A stretch of DNA of 64,000 bases from Ovis canadensis (lineage: Eukaryota; Chordata; Mammalia; Artiodactyla; Bovidae): positions 36,590,501 through 36,654,500 of the forward strand of contig NC_091245.1 of assembly GCF_042477335.2 (NCBI RefSeq). Reading direction: 5' to 3'. Position numbers and translations under genes: made by a program. Below, piece by piece: positions 22,030 through 33,440 of this stretch. The first letter of the stretch is position 1. Each line of letters starts with the position of its first letter. Under the pieces are notes generated by a model. It was not told where the DNA came from and searched no databases. It saw only the letters and a program-made list of their open reading frames with translations.

Positions 22030-22215
22030 AAGTGATCAGTTCTAGCATAGAGATGAGATGAGAAGGTCATAGAAGCTTCCAGAAAGATGATGTTTGAATT
22101 AGGTCCTAAAATAAACACAGACATTCCTCAAATGGAAAAGGATGGAAGTTCTTTGCAAGAAAACCTCACAGAGGCATGAAAGTAAGATATGTTCAACGAG
22201 TCTGAGCAATTTGGT
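22030..22215 (-). repeat. Possible L2 fragment
   Basis: TTGAATTAGGTCCTAAAATA and CCTCACAGAGGCATGAAAGT resemble antisense L2. Confidence 0.4.
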
Positions 22216-22311
22216 GTGACCTTAACACAGGTTGCATGAGGGAGAATCATAAGCAAGTTATATGGCAAGAGAGGAAGTTTGGGTCAAAGTGAGAAGTCTT
22301 CTACTAAGACT

Positions 22312-22541
22312 TCATACTAAGAAAGAAAGTGAAGTCGCTCAGTCATGTCTGACTCCTTGCTACCCCATGGACTGCAGCCTACCAGGCACCTCTGTCCATG
22401 GAATTTTCCAGGCAAGAGTACTGGAGTGGGTTGCCATTTCCTTCTCCAGGGGATCTTCCTGACCCAGGGATCAAACCCGGATCTTCTGCACTGCAGGCAG
22501 ATGCTTTACTGTCTGAGCCACCAGGGAAGCCCTCATACTAA
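22312..22541 (-). mobile_element. Bov-tA SINE with 9-bp target-site duplication
   Basis: Antisense full-length copy from GAAGTCGCTCAGTCATGTC to GCCACCAGGGAAGCCC. TCATACTAA occurs at 22312-22320 and 22533-22541. Confidence 0.97.
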
Positions 22542-23190
22542 AGGTCTAGGAGTTTATTCAATAGTCACCTTCTCTGCATAATCCCATTGCCACTATCTAA
22601 TTCAGGCTGTTATTGTCACATTTAAAAATTGAAGACTTCCATTGAGAGTGACTATCTGGAAACATTAGTTTTTAAGAATATAAACCCTGAGGCTGGTACT
22701 CTATGTTGATAATTTTTAAGCAACAAACAATACTAAAAAAAACAATACCTAGTATATATCAATTGTCAGTCACAGTCATTCCTGGGTTGGAGCACTGGAT
22801 CAGAACAAAATCTCTCAAAGGCTACTTTTAGTGGAGAGGTTTTCCAGGCCAATTTCCTCTTAATCCAAAAAAACACGTTTAGATCTCTTCCTTTCTCTAT
22901 AGGCATCTAGGGAAGGATGAGAGAAGCCTTGGTTTTGGAAAAACATTAATTCCCAGGTCACCAGCTCTGTTCCCTATTTATTCAGCAGAGTCCTTTCCAT
23001 ACACCTCCAGACTGAGTTAACAGATTCAATGCCATGGACTTGATTTCACTTTAAGTTTCAACTGGACTTAAGGACTTTAGGAAAGGAAAATAAAGGGGAG
23101 GAAATTACAAGACTGACTTTCCAACCTGTGGCAGCAGAATTGAGGGAAACAGACTATGAAAAGAACCCGGAGATCAGGGTTTTACTCCAC
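22542..23190. other. Unassigned sequence
   Basis: No recognised repeat or exon. Confidence 0.5.
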
Positions 23191-23430
23191 CTTCTCACTC
23201 ACTCGGTGGTGGCTCAGATGGTAAAGCGTCTGTCTACAATGCGGGAGACCCGGGTTCGATCCCTGGGTCGGGAAGATCCCCTGGAGAAGGAAATGGCAAT
23301 CCACTCCAGTACTATTGCCTGGAAAATCCCATGGATAGAGGAGCCTGGTAGGCTACAGTCCATGGGGTCGCAAAGAGTCAGACACGACTGAGCGACTTCA
23401 CTTTCACTTTCACTTTCACTTTCTCACTCA
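23191..23430 (+). mobile_element. Bov-tA SINE, relatively young
   Basis: Starts inside the head (GGTGGTGGCTCAGATGG, lacking the first bases) and keeps many CpGs. It ends in a (CTTTCA)n tail. The flanking TTCTCACTCA occurs at 23192-23201 and 23421-23430. Confidence 0.96.
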
Positions 23431-23999
23431 ACAGCCATGTGGACTTCAGCAAAGGTGGCCTCACCTGTCTGGGCTGCAGGGAATTAAAAGGAAATCACGC
23501 ATATGGAAACATCTGGCACAGAGTAAGCCCTCAGAAGATGCTTATGGAATCTGAATCTAAAGTATAGAACCTGAGAAATACGTAGCGTTCATATGGGAGA
23601 TGTCAGATATATCAGGAAAAGGCCGCAGACCCAAGGAATAAGCTCAATGAAATCATCGGCATGATGTGTTGGTATTGTGGGGTAATTTTCAGTACTTTGT
23701 CCAGTTATTTTCAGTCCCTTGAGGCCTTTTATCAGTTTCCACACTATCCCAATGCTGTTCATAAAGTTGGCATGCTTTATGAGCCTTCATCAACCTACAC
23801 ACTGTGAGACAGGTCCCAGGAGGTGGAGGAAAGTTCTGTTTCTTGTGAAACTAGCTATGTGTGAAACGCATGGAGTCCTTGGGGATGCCTGACATGATTT
23901 AGACGTTCTTTGCCTGCCCACTGCAGGAGGCTTTATACGGGAAAGGCATCCTGTCATCTCACTAACTAATGAAAAGCAGACGAGGTATGGTAGAAAGAA
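23431..23999. other. Unassigned sequence
   Basis: No recognised repeat. Confidence 0.5.
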
Positions 24000-24230
24000 G
24001 CTGGTCTTGGTCTCAGGAGGCCTCACTCTGGAAGCACAGCTCTGTCACCTGGGAGACCTTGGGCAAATTAACTTTTTTGAGCCTCAGTTTGCCTGCCTAA
24101 AAGGTAAATAATAGAACTTACTATTTGGGATTTTTTCTGAACTCAAATGATATAATTTATGTGCAAGCACTTGGCAAATTGTAAAGTGCCAACAATTGTG
24201 TGTTAGAACTCTCATCATTGTTATTTATGG
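24000..24230 (+). repeat. MIR SINE
   Basis: CTGTCACCTGGGAGACCTTG, GGGCAAATTAACTT, GAGCCTCAGTTTGCCTGCCT and CAAGCACTTGGCAAATTGTA follow MIR order. Confidence 0.72.
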
Positions 24231-24767
24231 TGATGGAGCATATAGGCTTTGCAGCCAGTTAAACCTTTCCGTCTTCATGTCCCCATAACCCCTTAGCTAC
24301 TGTCTCTATCATTTCGGAAAACATAATTCATTTCCAGATAATTCAAATGAGGTGATTCTAATGAACCTCTACATAGAAAGGTGTAGGGAGAGTTAAGGGA
24401 GTGAACAAAGGATGAAGAGGTACCAAGAGGCCAGCAGGAGCTGGAAGCATTTGCTCCCCACTTACAAATGAAAGAAAGAGTAACCGTTTCTGCCAGAGCT
24501 AAGAGAATGAGGACTGAAGCTCTAAAGGAGGAAGCCCTGGCTGGAGGGTTGCAGCTATTGCCAGATTTGGGGCACCAAAACAGGAGAGACTTCTCTCCTT
24601 ATGGTCACTAGTCTCCCATTGGTTGAACCTCATTTGAAGGCAACCAGTAATGGTTCCCAAATGATGCAACCCACAGGGTCAAACTCTCAAAGATTCAAGT
24701 CTGTGTTGCCATCTGCTATCTCCTATACCCTACTGTTCATAGTGTTTTGTATGTGACATCTAGATAG
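24231..24767. other. Unassigned sequence
   Basis: ATAGGCTTTGCAGCCAG near 24242 could be a further MIR start. Otherwise unassigned. Confidence 0.4.
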
Positions 24768-25015
24768 CAGCATAGCTGGTAATTATGAACTGGATTCTGA
24801 GTCAAGGTCTGTTTTCAAATTTTGGCTCTGTCATTTGCTATATGATCTTATGGAGATTTGTTTAACCCATCAGAACTTCAATTTTCTCATCTGTACAAGA
24901 AGGCTTATGAGAGTGCCAATTTCAGGGGATAGTGAGAATATTAAATTTGTAAACTGGTAAGGCATTTTTCAAGGTACATATTTAAGCATTCTACAAATAT
25001 TAAAGATATTGCTGT
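24768..25015 (+). repeat. MIR SINE
   Basis: TTTTGGCTCTGTCATTTGCT, ATTTGTTTAACCCATCAGAA, TCAATTTTCTCATCTGTACA and GGGATAGTGAGAATATTAAA are in MIR order. Confidence 0.7.
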
Positions 25016-25026
25016 TTAACTTTCTA

Positions 25027-25052
25027 CAGACCTTTTTTTTTTTTTTTTTACT
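25027..25052 (+). repeat. Poly-T run
   Basis: Nineteen consecutive T, preceded by TCTACAGACC. Confidence 0.95.
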
Positions 25053-25489
25053 GTTCCCCCTCTCTCCCAAACCTCTTCACTAGAAACCCTTCTCCATGGA
25101 AACTTTACCCTTTTGCATCTTTAACCTGTTTAATAATGCTACAATTTTTTATCCTAACTGAAACATGGATCTCCTACACTTTTCTAATTTGTTTGACTTA
25201 TTGGCAATATCTGTATTTTGATCACTCTTTCCTCCTAGGAAAGACTTCTTCCCTTGGCTTTGGTGTTACTATCTCCTGATTTTCATCTTGATTGGATGGA
25301 TCATGTCCTAAACTGAATTTATTTTCTTTCCCAAAAAACACACTCCTCTCCTCTTAATTAATGACACCCACATTATCCAATTGCTTAAACCTATATGCCT
25401 CACCTCTTTCTTACTCCTTATATCCAATAAATCATAGAGCTCCATATATTAAGCCTCTAAAATGTCTCTAGAATCTATATTCTCTTCTC
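25053..25489. other. Unassigned pyrimidine-rich sequence
   Basis: Possibly upstream L2 sequence, too diverged to call. Confidence 0.35.
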
Positions 25490-26000
25490 CATCCCTAAGA
25501 GTACCATGTTCATGAGTCATTATCATCTCTTGCAACTTTATTGCAATAATTTCCTATGTGGCCTCATTGCCTTTCTGTCTTTCCTTCCCTACCTATTCTT
25601 CACACTGTAGTCAGAAAGCTTATTCTATAAACAACACTTTCTCATGCCCTCACCCTTATTAAAACTCCCTCAGTGATTTTTCCACTGCCCATATTAGAAA
25701 GCCCACTCTTGTAATTTCTAGCAAGACCCTCTAGACCTAAACCCTGAATACTCATCTAGAGACACCCCTTCCTCTCACTCAACTGCAGTTGTAACAAATG
25801 AGTTGCAAATGCCTCAGTGCTCAAGCTTCTCTCTCCTCTGGGTGGTATACATGCTGGCCAAGACCCTCCATGCCTAAGTGGCCCTTACATAATTCTCACT
25901 TGCCCTTTGTATCCCAGCTTGGATGCCACTTTCTCTAGAAACCATTCCTGACCCTGAAATTCCAATTTAGTTGGCCCTCCTAGGTGTGCCACCATGACTT
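25490..26000 (+). repeat. L2 LINE 3' region
   Basis: AGTCAGAAAGCTTATTC, CATGCCCTCACCCTTATTAA, AACTCCCTCAGTGATTTTTC, CAGCTTGGATGCCACTTTCT and AACCATTCCTGACCCTGAAA follow the L2 3' half. Confidence 0.55.
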
Positions 26001-26109
26001 AGGAGTGCTGTTCTAGGTAGGCAGTTCTTCATTCACACTGTTTAACCTTTGAATTCAGTACCTGGCACTTTTGAATAAGGGAAGTTTCAGCATGACAATA
26101 TCATCACTG

Positions 26110-26190
26110 CTCAAAAAGGTTATTTTGGATTTTCCATAACATCTCATGGAAAAGCTCAAATGAAGTTTTTGGCTAACCCAATACACCACT
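26110..26190. mobile_element. Bovine mariner-like MITE
   Basis: A short palindromic element. CTCAAAAAGGTTATTTTGG, ATTTTCCATAACATCTCATG and GGAAAAGCTCAAATGAAG lead to TTTTTGGCTAACCCAATAC. This is the layout of ruminant mariner miniature elements, whose two halves are inverted repeats ending in ...TTTTTGGCCAACCCAATA. Non-coding. Confidence 0.68.
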
Positions 26191-26277
26191 CTAACCCACT
26201 GATTGAGAAATTGTGTGGGGCCTGAAGTAGTACGGTGTAAATAGAAAAATGTTTCTATCGAGACATCCATGTTGTTA

Positions 26278-26430
26278 TTTTTAAACAAATGTTAAACATT
26301 GTACTATGTTCAAGCTCAGTGCTAGATTCTGATGAAACTGCAACAAACAAGACACATTTCCTGTCATCAAGACCTCACCAGTTACTGGGGTAAACAGACA
26401 GGTAAACGTACATCTACAATTTGGTATGAT
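26278..26430 (-). repeat. Possible L2 3' end
   Basis: CAAGCTCAGTGCTAGATTCT and CATTTCCTGTCATCAAGACC resemble antisense L2 (GGCACTGTGCTAGGCGCTGG, CAGTCCCTGCCCTCAGGG). Confidence 0.42.
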
Positions 26431-26479
26431 GACTTCTTGGACATAGGAAAACATAATAAGCATTTTTGAGCACTTTTAA

Positions 26480-26565
26480 TAATAGCAACCACCTATGTGG
26501 TTATTGTGAGGATTGAATGAATTCATGCATAGGAGGCACTTACAGTAGTACCAAGCACAAGTGCT
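26480..26565 (+). repeat. MIR SINE 3' part
   Basis: TTATTGTGAGGATTGAATGA and ATGCATAGGAGGCACTTACA match the sense MIR 3' half. Confidence 0.55.
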
Positions 26566-26569
26566 TCTT

Positions 26570-26745
26570 ATGCATTTATTCACTCAATCCTCACCTCAAC
26601 CATGTGACATGAGTACTGTTATTAAAGCCCATGTCACACATGAGAAAAGTAGGGCACAAAACAGATAAGCAACTTAGCACGGAGCCAGCATGCTTTCATG
26701 ACAGTACTTGGCTCCAAACCTGGCAGTCAGATTCCAGAGCCCACG
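26570..26745 (-). repeat. MIR SINE, opposite orientation to its neighbour
   Basis: CACTCAATCCTCACCTCAAC, CACACATGAGAAAAGTAGGG and GCAGTCAGATTCCAGAGCCC follow antisense MIR. With the preceding copy it forms a tail-to-tail pair. Confidence 0.6.
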
Positions 26746-27417
26746 GAATTTAATCCCTGTCCAGGGGCAAACACCCAAGGAGTTGTGGGAACAAAGAAGA
26801 AGGGAATCTAGTCCAGCCTGTGTTCCAAGAATGGCACACATTTCCTGTCTGGCTTACATAATTCGATCTCCATTGAGGCTAATACTAAAATGAATACTCA
26901 GCTCTGACCTCCAGTGCCTTTGCCCCAAAGCAGAGCTGTGCATGAAACCAACACAGTGGATTTTGTATCAGTTCATTATGTTATTAGTCAGTTAGGCCTT
27001 GCGAAGCTGACAAAGGAGCAGATGCTAGGAATATTATATGTAGTATAACTATCATAATGATGTGCAGTTGTCAAAAGCATCTATTTTCTTTGTTAAAAAG
27101 AAGAGCATTTTATGTGGGAAATTTCTTACAAAGTCAATTTTTCAGCCGAGGGCAAGAGGAGAGAGTAAACATGAAAAGCCCGAGAAAAAGGTAGATGGAA
27201 GTGGAGGATGAATGTTTAGTCTACGTCTAATAGTCTGCAAAGAACATGTGCAATTTGGGAAGATTATAGGGGGAACTGCCAGAGCCAAGTAAACTCTCTC
27301 TGAGGTATGAACACTACGCATTAGTAAAGGATCAGCCAACGCTCACTGAGCCACATTTCCCTTCTGTTTGCCCAAGTGGAATGGCATACAGAAGCAAAGA
27401 AGGGCACCCTATCTTGT
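26746..27417. other. Unassigned sequence
   Basis: No recognised repeat or exon. Confidence 0.5.
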
Positions 27418-27620
27418 AAGCACCTACTATGTGTCAGGTGCAACCTTCCCTCTTACAGTTATCAGTTAATCCTCAGGAAATTATACAAGAGAAATATTTT
27501 CATCTCCTTCTTGCAACTGAGCAATTGAGGCTTGAAAATTTGCCCACATTGTGCCTATAAATTGCAGTCAGAATGAAAATCCACTCCTGACTACCAGCAA
27601 AGCCCTTTCAACTCTTACTG
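27418..27620 (-). repeat. MIR SINE
   Basis: TAAGCACCTACTATGTGTCA, AGTTAATCCTCAGGAAATTA, GCAACTGAGCAATTGAGGCT and TTGCAGTCAGAATGAAAATC are in antisense MIR order. Confidence 0.68.
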
Positions 27621-27659
27621 CTCCCTGACCCTAAAAATTTCTGGACTCTTTGATCATGC

Positions 27660-27785
27660 CTCACATAACCTTTAGGTTGGCACTCCCGAGGTCCATGAGG
27701 GAAGGGACTGTCATTGAATCCCAAGTACTACATTTAAAGTATCTAAAGTACAATGAATGTTCAATATTTTTTTAATTCTTTAATA
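27660..27785 (+). repeat. Possible L2 3' end
   Basis: GTCCATGAGGGAAGGGACTG, TGAATCCCAAGTACTAC and ACAATGAATGTTCAATATTT fit the L2 terminus. Confidence 0.45.
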
Positions 27786-28628
27786 GACTTTATTTTTAGC
27801 ATAGTTAGAGGTACACAGCAATATTGAGAGGCAGGAAAAGAGATTTCACATATATCTCCTGCCCTACACCCCCACAGGCTCTCTCACCATCAACAACCTG
27901 CACAGGAGTGGTACATTTGTTACAACCAGTGAACACTGTTACAACCTAAAGTCTGCAGTTTACATTAGGATCCACTCATGGTGTGGTACAGTCTACAGGT
28001 TTTGGCAAACATATAATGGCATGTATCCACCATGATAGCATCATACAAAGTAGTTCCACTGCCCTAAAAGTCTTATTTTTCATCCCATTAATGCCTCCCT
28101 AGCCCTTAACCCTTGAAACCATTGATTTCTACACTGTATCCATAGTTTTGCCTTTTCCAGAATATCACATAGTTGGAATCACCCAGTACATAGCCTTCTT
28201 TTGCCTTCTTTTACTTGACAGTATACATGTAAGTTTCCTCCATGCATGTTTACAGCTTGATACCTCAATTTTTTAGTGTTGAATAATATTCCATTGTCTG
28301 GGAATACCATAGTTTACTTATCCATTCAACTACTGAAGGACATCTTAGTTGCTTCCAAGTTTTGGCAATTATGAATCAAGCTGCTATAATTATCTGTGGG
28401 CAGGCTTTCCTATAGACATGAATTTTCAAATTTTTTGAGTAAACTCCAAAGAGTATGATTGCTGGATCATGTGCTAAGAGCATGTTTAATTTTGTAAGGA
28501 ACTGCAAAACTGTCTTCCAAGATGACTGTACCATTTGATTCTCACAAGCAATGAAAGAGAGTTCCCATTGTTCCACATCCTCGACAGCATTTTGTGTTAT
28601 CAGTGTTTCAAATTTTGCCCATCTAATA
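27786..28628 (-). repeat. Ancient L1M LINE 3' fragment
   Basis: Antisense L1 3' UTR and ORF2 end: GTTAGAGGTACACAGCAATA, CAGAATATCACATAGTTGG, GAATAATATTCCATTGTCTG, TTATCCATTCAACTACTGAA and TATGATTGCTGGATCATGTG. It stops abruptly at the BovB, and the expected upstream L1 text does not resume beyond it. Confidence 0.8.
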
Positions 28629-28689
28629 TGCTACTAGAGATCAGTGGAGAAATAACTCCAGAAAGAATGAAGAGCCAGAGCAAAAGCAA

Positions 28690-31307
28690 AAACAACACCC
28701 AGTTGTGGATGTGACTGGTGATAGAAGCAAGATCTGATGCTGTAAAGAGCAATATTGGATAGCAACCTGGAATGTTAGGTCCATGAATCAAGGCAAATTG
28801 GAAGTGGTCAAATAGGAGATGGCAAGAGTGAACGTCGACATTCTAGGAATCAGCAAACTAAAATGGACTGGAATGGGTGATTTAACTCAGATGACCATTA
28901 TATCTACTACTGTGGGCAAGAATTACTTAGAAGAAATTGAGTAGCCATCATAGTCAACAAAAAAGTCCAAAATGCAGTACTTGGATGCAATCTCAAAAAT
29001 GACAGAATGATCTCTGTTCATTTCCAAGGCAAACCATTCAATATCACGGTAATCCAAGTCTATGCCCTGACCAGTAATGCTGAAGAAACTGAAGCTGAAC
29101 GGTTTTTGAAGACCTACAAGACCTTTTAGAACTAACTCCCCAAAAAGATGTCCTTTTCATTATAGGGGACTGGAATGCAAAAGTAGGAAGAAAAAAAACA
29201 CCTGGAGTAACAGGCAAATTTGGCCTTGGAATGCAGAATGAAGCAGGGCAAAGGCTAATAGAGTTCTGCCAAGAGAATGCATGGGTCATAGCAAACACCC
29301 TCTTACAACACAAGAGAAGACTCTACACATGGACATCACCAGATGGCCAACACCAAAATCAGATTGACTATATTCTTTGCAGCCAAAGATAGAGAAGCTT
29401 TATACAGTGAGCAAAAACAAGATCAGGAGCTGACTGTGGCTCAGATCATGAACTCCTTATTGCCAAATTCAGACTTAAATTGAAGAAAGTGGGGGAAACC
29501 AATAGACCATTCAGGTATGACCTAAATCAAGTCCCTTATGATTATACAGTGGAAATGAAAAATAGATTTAAGGGACTAGATCTGATAGAGTGCCTGATGA
29601 GCTATGGACCAAGGTTTGTGACACTGTACAGGAGACAGGGATCAAGACCATCCCCAAGAAAAAGAAATACAAAAAAGCAAAATAGCTGTCTGAGGAGGCT
29701 TTACAAATAGCTGTGAAAAGAAGAGAAGCAAAAAGCAAAGGACAAAAGGAAAGATACACCCATGTGAATTCAGAGTTCCAAAGAATAGCAAGGAGAAATA
29801 AGAAAGCCTTCCTCAGCAATCAATGTAAAGAAATAGGGGAAAATAATAGAATGGGAAAGACTAGAGATGTCTTCAAGAAAATTAGAGATACCAAGGGAAC
29901 ATTTCATGCAAAGATGGGCTCGATAAAGGATAGGAATGGTATGGACCTAACAGAAGAAGATGATATTAAGAAGAGGTGGCAAGAATACACAGAAGAACTG
30001 TACAAAAAAGATCTTCACGACCCAGATAATCACGATGGTGTGATCACTCACCAAGAGCCAGACATCCTGGATGTGAAGTCAAGTGGGCCTTAGGAAGCAT
30101 CACTACAAACAAAGCTAGTGGAGGTGATGGAATTCCAGTTGAGCTATTTCAAATCCGGAAAGATGATGCTGTGAAAGTGCTGCACTCAATATGTCAGTAA
30201 ATTTGGAAAACTCAGCAGTGGCCACAAGACTGGAAAAAGTCAGTTTTCATTCCAATCCCAAAGAATGGCAATGCCAAAGAATGCTCAAACTACTGTACAA
30301 TTGCACTCACAATTCTAGTAAAGTACTGCTCAAAATTCTCCAAGCCAGGCTTCAGCAATACATGAACCATGAACTTCCAGATGTTCAAGCTGGTTTTAGA
30401 AAAGGCAGAGGAACCAGAGATCAAATTGCCAACACCCACTGGATCCTCTAAAAAGCAAAACAGTTCCAGCAAAACATCTATTTCTGTTTTATTGACTATG
30501 CCAAAGCCTTTGACTGTGTGGATCACAATAAACTGTGGAAAATTCTGAAAGAGATGGGAATACCAGACCACCTGACCTCCCTCTTGAGAAATCTGTGTGC
30601 AGGTCAGGAAGCAACAGTTAGAACTGGACATGGAACAACAGACTGGTTCCAAATCAGAAAAGGAGTACATCAAGGATGTATATTCACACCCTGCTTATTT
30701 AATTTAAATGCAGAGTACATCATGAGAAACACTGGGCTGGATGAAGGACAAGGTAGAATCAAGATTGCCGGGAGAAATATCAGTAACTTCAGATATGCAG
30801 ATAACACCACGCTTATGACAGAAAGTGAAGAAGAACTAAAGAGTCTCTTGATGAAAGTGAAAGAGGAAAGTCAATAAGTTGGCTTAAAACTCAACATTCA
30901 GAAAACGAAGATCATGACAACTGGTCCCATCACTTCATGGGAAATAGATGGGGAAACAGTGGAAACAGTGGCTGTCTTTATTTGGGGGGGGCTCCAAAAT
31001 CACTGCAGATGGTGACTTCAGCCATGAAATTAAAAGATGCTTACTCCTTGGCAGGAAAGTTATGACCAACCTAGACAGCATATTCAAAAGCAGAGACATT
31101 ACTTTGCCAACAAAGGTCCATCTAGTCAAGGCTATGGTTTTTCCAGTAGTCAGGTATGGATGTGTGAGTTGGACTATAAAGAAAGCTGAGCGCCCAAGAA
31201 TTCATGCTTTTGAACTGTGGTGTTGGAGAAGACTCTTGAGAGTCCCTTGGACTGCAAGGAGGTCCAACCAGTCCATCCTAAAGGGATCAGTCCTGAGTGT
31301 TCACTAG
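28690..31307 (+). pseudogene. Decayed BovB endonuclease/reverse transcriptase ORF
   Basis: Remnant of the single BovB protein (N-terminal endonuclease, central reverse transcriptase). The endonuclease signatures GDWNAKVG (29165-29188) and SDH (29441-29449) are still readable. In the RT domain, motif [10 protein letters not shown] is intact (30488-30514), but the active-site box YADD reads YADN, with AAC at 30803-30805. This change removes a catalytic aspartate. A TAA stop lies at 30449-30451 between the fingers region and motif A. Open segments lie in three frames (29480-29710, 29713-30093, 30518-30877, 30948-31307), showing several indels. No active protein can be made from this copy. Confidence 0.95.
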
Positions 31308-31514
31308 AAGAACTGATGCTGAAGCTGGCCACCTGATGTGAAGAGCTGACTCATTTGAAAAGACCCTGATGCTGGGAAAGATTGAAGACAGGAGGAGAAG
31401 GGGATGAAAGAGGATGAGATGGTTGGATGGCATCACTGACTCAATGGACATGAGTTTGAGTGAACTCCAGGAGTTAGTGATGGACAGGGAGGCCTGGCAT
31501 TTTGTAGTCCATGG

Positions 31515-31676
31515 GAATTTTCCACAGTTTATTGTAATCCACACAGTCAAAGGCTTTGGCATAGTCAATAAAGCAGAAATAGATGTTTTTCTGGAACTCT
31601 CTTGCTTTTTTGATGATCCAGCGGAATGTGGCAATTTGATCTCTGGTTCCTCTGCCTTTTCTAAAACCAGCTTGAA
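31515..31676 (-). repeat. Inverted BovB RT segment inside the BovB tail
   Basis: This 162-bp stretch is the reverse complement of the RT segment at 30384-30545 of the same element, with about a dozen differences concentrated around 30434-30475. It sits between GTAGTCCATGGG and GAGTTAGACACGACTGAG, replacing the few bases normally found there (GTCGCAAA in other copies). At several sites the inverted copy looks closer to the usual BovB text than the forward copy does. Confidence 0.93.
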
Positions 31677-31732
31677 GAGTTAGACACGACTGAGTGACTG
31701 AACTGAACTGAATAGCTGTACAGTCAATAAAT

Positions 31733-31940
31733 ATGGTGGCTCAGCTAGTAAAGAATCTGCCTGCAAAACAGGAGACCCAAGTTCAACCTCTGGCTTGGGA
31801 AGATGCCTTGGAGAAGGGAATGGCAACTCACTCCAGTATTCTTCCCTGGAAAATTCTATGGATGGAGGAGCCTGGTGGGGAACAGTTCATGGAGTCACAA
31901 AGAGTCAGACACAACTGAGCGACTAACACTTTCACTTTTT
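31733..31940 (+). mobile_element. Bov-tA SINE
   Basis: Starts at GGTGGCTCAGCTAGTAAAG (first head bases missing). The body ACTCCAGTATTCTTCCCTGG leads to CAACTGAGCGACTAACAC and a TTTCAC tail. It lies 15 bp downstream of the BovB end. Confidence 0.95.
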
Positions 31941-32240
31941 GTTCTCTTAACAAATGTTTTTTAATAAAAATATTTAGTTATAAATCAAGATGAAATAGAG
32001 TTATAAATCATTAAGAAAGTAGAGCTATGACATTGTTATTTATATGATCACTTTTAGATGACTGGGAGTAAAAGGAGAGCCTCCACAATCAAACCGTAAC
32101 TTGTTGCTTTCATGGTACCTGCACTCTTCTGGGCAAATGGTCCTGCCTGCTCCAGTCAAGCAATCTGCTGAGTGTGTGTGTCCGCTGCAGCTGAGTGACA
32201 GAAATGCACTTTGCAATCTTAGTCTAAGATCCCTCTCATG

Positions 32241-32301
32241 TTAGTAAGTGAAAGTCTCTCAGTCATGTCTGACTCTTTACAACCCCATGGACTATAGCCC
32301 T
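32241..32301 (-). mobile_element. Bov-tA SINE, 61-bp remnant
   Basis: GTGAAAGTCTCTCAGTCATG, TCTGACTCTTTACAACCCC and ATGGACTATAGCCC only; the rest is absent. Confidence 0.9.
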
Positions 32302-33217
32302 CTCATGGCTATATTTTATTCTTTTCTAGCTACTATGTTTTTCTCCCCAAATTTGAGATGTAAATATTCATGTCTCTTTTATTATCATAGATAATTGCTC
32401 TGGAGCCTGTTGCCATTATTAGAAGAAAAAACAATACCTCCACATTGACATACCCTTTCTAATAAGCCCCATATTAAACCTACAATAATTTAGTCTGACA
32501 CACACATAAATAGAACAATGTCAAATTGTGAAATAAATCCAAATGCGAAGAGGAATTTAGATTAAGTGATATTTTAGTTCTGGGAAAGCTTTATCAGTGA
32601 ATACACAGAATTAATGTGATAGGTACAATTTTTAAAAAGGGTTAGATCCTATTTCATACCTCACACAAAAATTAATTCTAGAAGTATGAAAGGTTTCAAT
32701 AATGTAAAAGGAAACTGAAAAAAAAAAGCTAAGGAAAAATGTATGATTTATCTGAACAATCTTAGAGTAGGAAAGGTTTTTTAAAGAATAATACAAAACC
32801 CTGAAACTTTAAACAAATCAATAAGCTTGACCATATAAAAATAAAATATTTATGAATGATTAAAAAGTAGAAGACAAATGAAATATTTGGGGAAAATATG
32901 TTTATTTTCATATCACATATCACATCAAAGAGATACTTTTCCTAATACATAAAAAAGTATCTGAAGAGTAATAAAGAAAATATCACTAATCTAACTGAAA
33001 ATTATCAAATTATATGTACATAGTTTACAGGAAAATACAAGTGTGTTTTTAAAATAATAAATAATATTCAACGTCACTCATCATGAGAAGATATACCGAG
33101 AAGCCACTTTTCTCTTAAAAATTGGCAATGATCCATATTTTGAAAATATGCGTAGATGGTGAAGAAAGCTAACACTCTTGGATATTGTCAGTGGGATATT
33201 TTTGTACTGTCCTACAA

Positions 33218-33440
33218 ATGTACAGTGGGCTTCCCAGGTGGTGCATTGGTAAAGAATTCACCTGCCAATGCAGGAGACATCAGAGACAGATTTTGATCCC
33301 TGAGTTGAGAAGATCCCCTGGAAGAGGAAATGGCAACCCACTCCAGTATTCTTGCCTGGAAAATTCCATGGACAGAGGAGCCTCATGGACTACCATCCAT
33401 GGGGTCACAAGTAGTCAGACATTACTGAGCACACACAAAC
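33218..33440 (+). mobile_element. Bov-tA SINE within L1M
   Basis: GGGCTTCCCAGGTGGTGCAT head at 33227, body ACTCCAGTATTCTTGCCTGG, end CAGACATTACTGAGCACAC. ATGTACA precedes it and recurs shortly after the end (CAGATGTACAAG). Confidence 0.95.

Larger units (their letters stand above)
28629..31718 (+). mobile_element. Near full-length BovB (RTE) LINE, inactive
   Basis: About 3.09 kb, close to the roughly 3.2 kb of complete BovB. It starts around GATCAGTGGAGAAATAACTC, runs through endonuclease and reverse transcriptase coding regions, and ends in the diagnostic GACTGAACTGAACTGAA (about 31696-31712). Anomalies are frameshifts and stops in all domains, loss of about 25 bp around 31318 (CTGAAGCTGGCCACC), and an inverted internal patch at 31515-31676 in the 3' tail. 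No target-site duplication is evident. Confidence 0.97.

Noticed and set aside
23204..23290. tRNA-like segment with box B-like GGTTCGATCCCTGG
   Set aside because: It is the tRNA-Glu-derived head of a Bov-tA SINE, not a functional tRNA gene; the same applies to the other Bov-tA copies.
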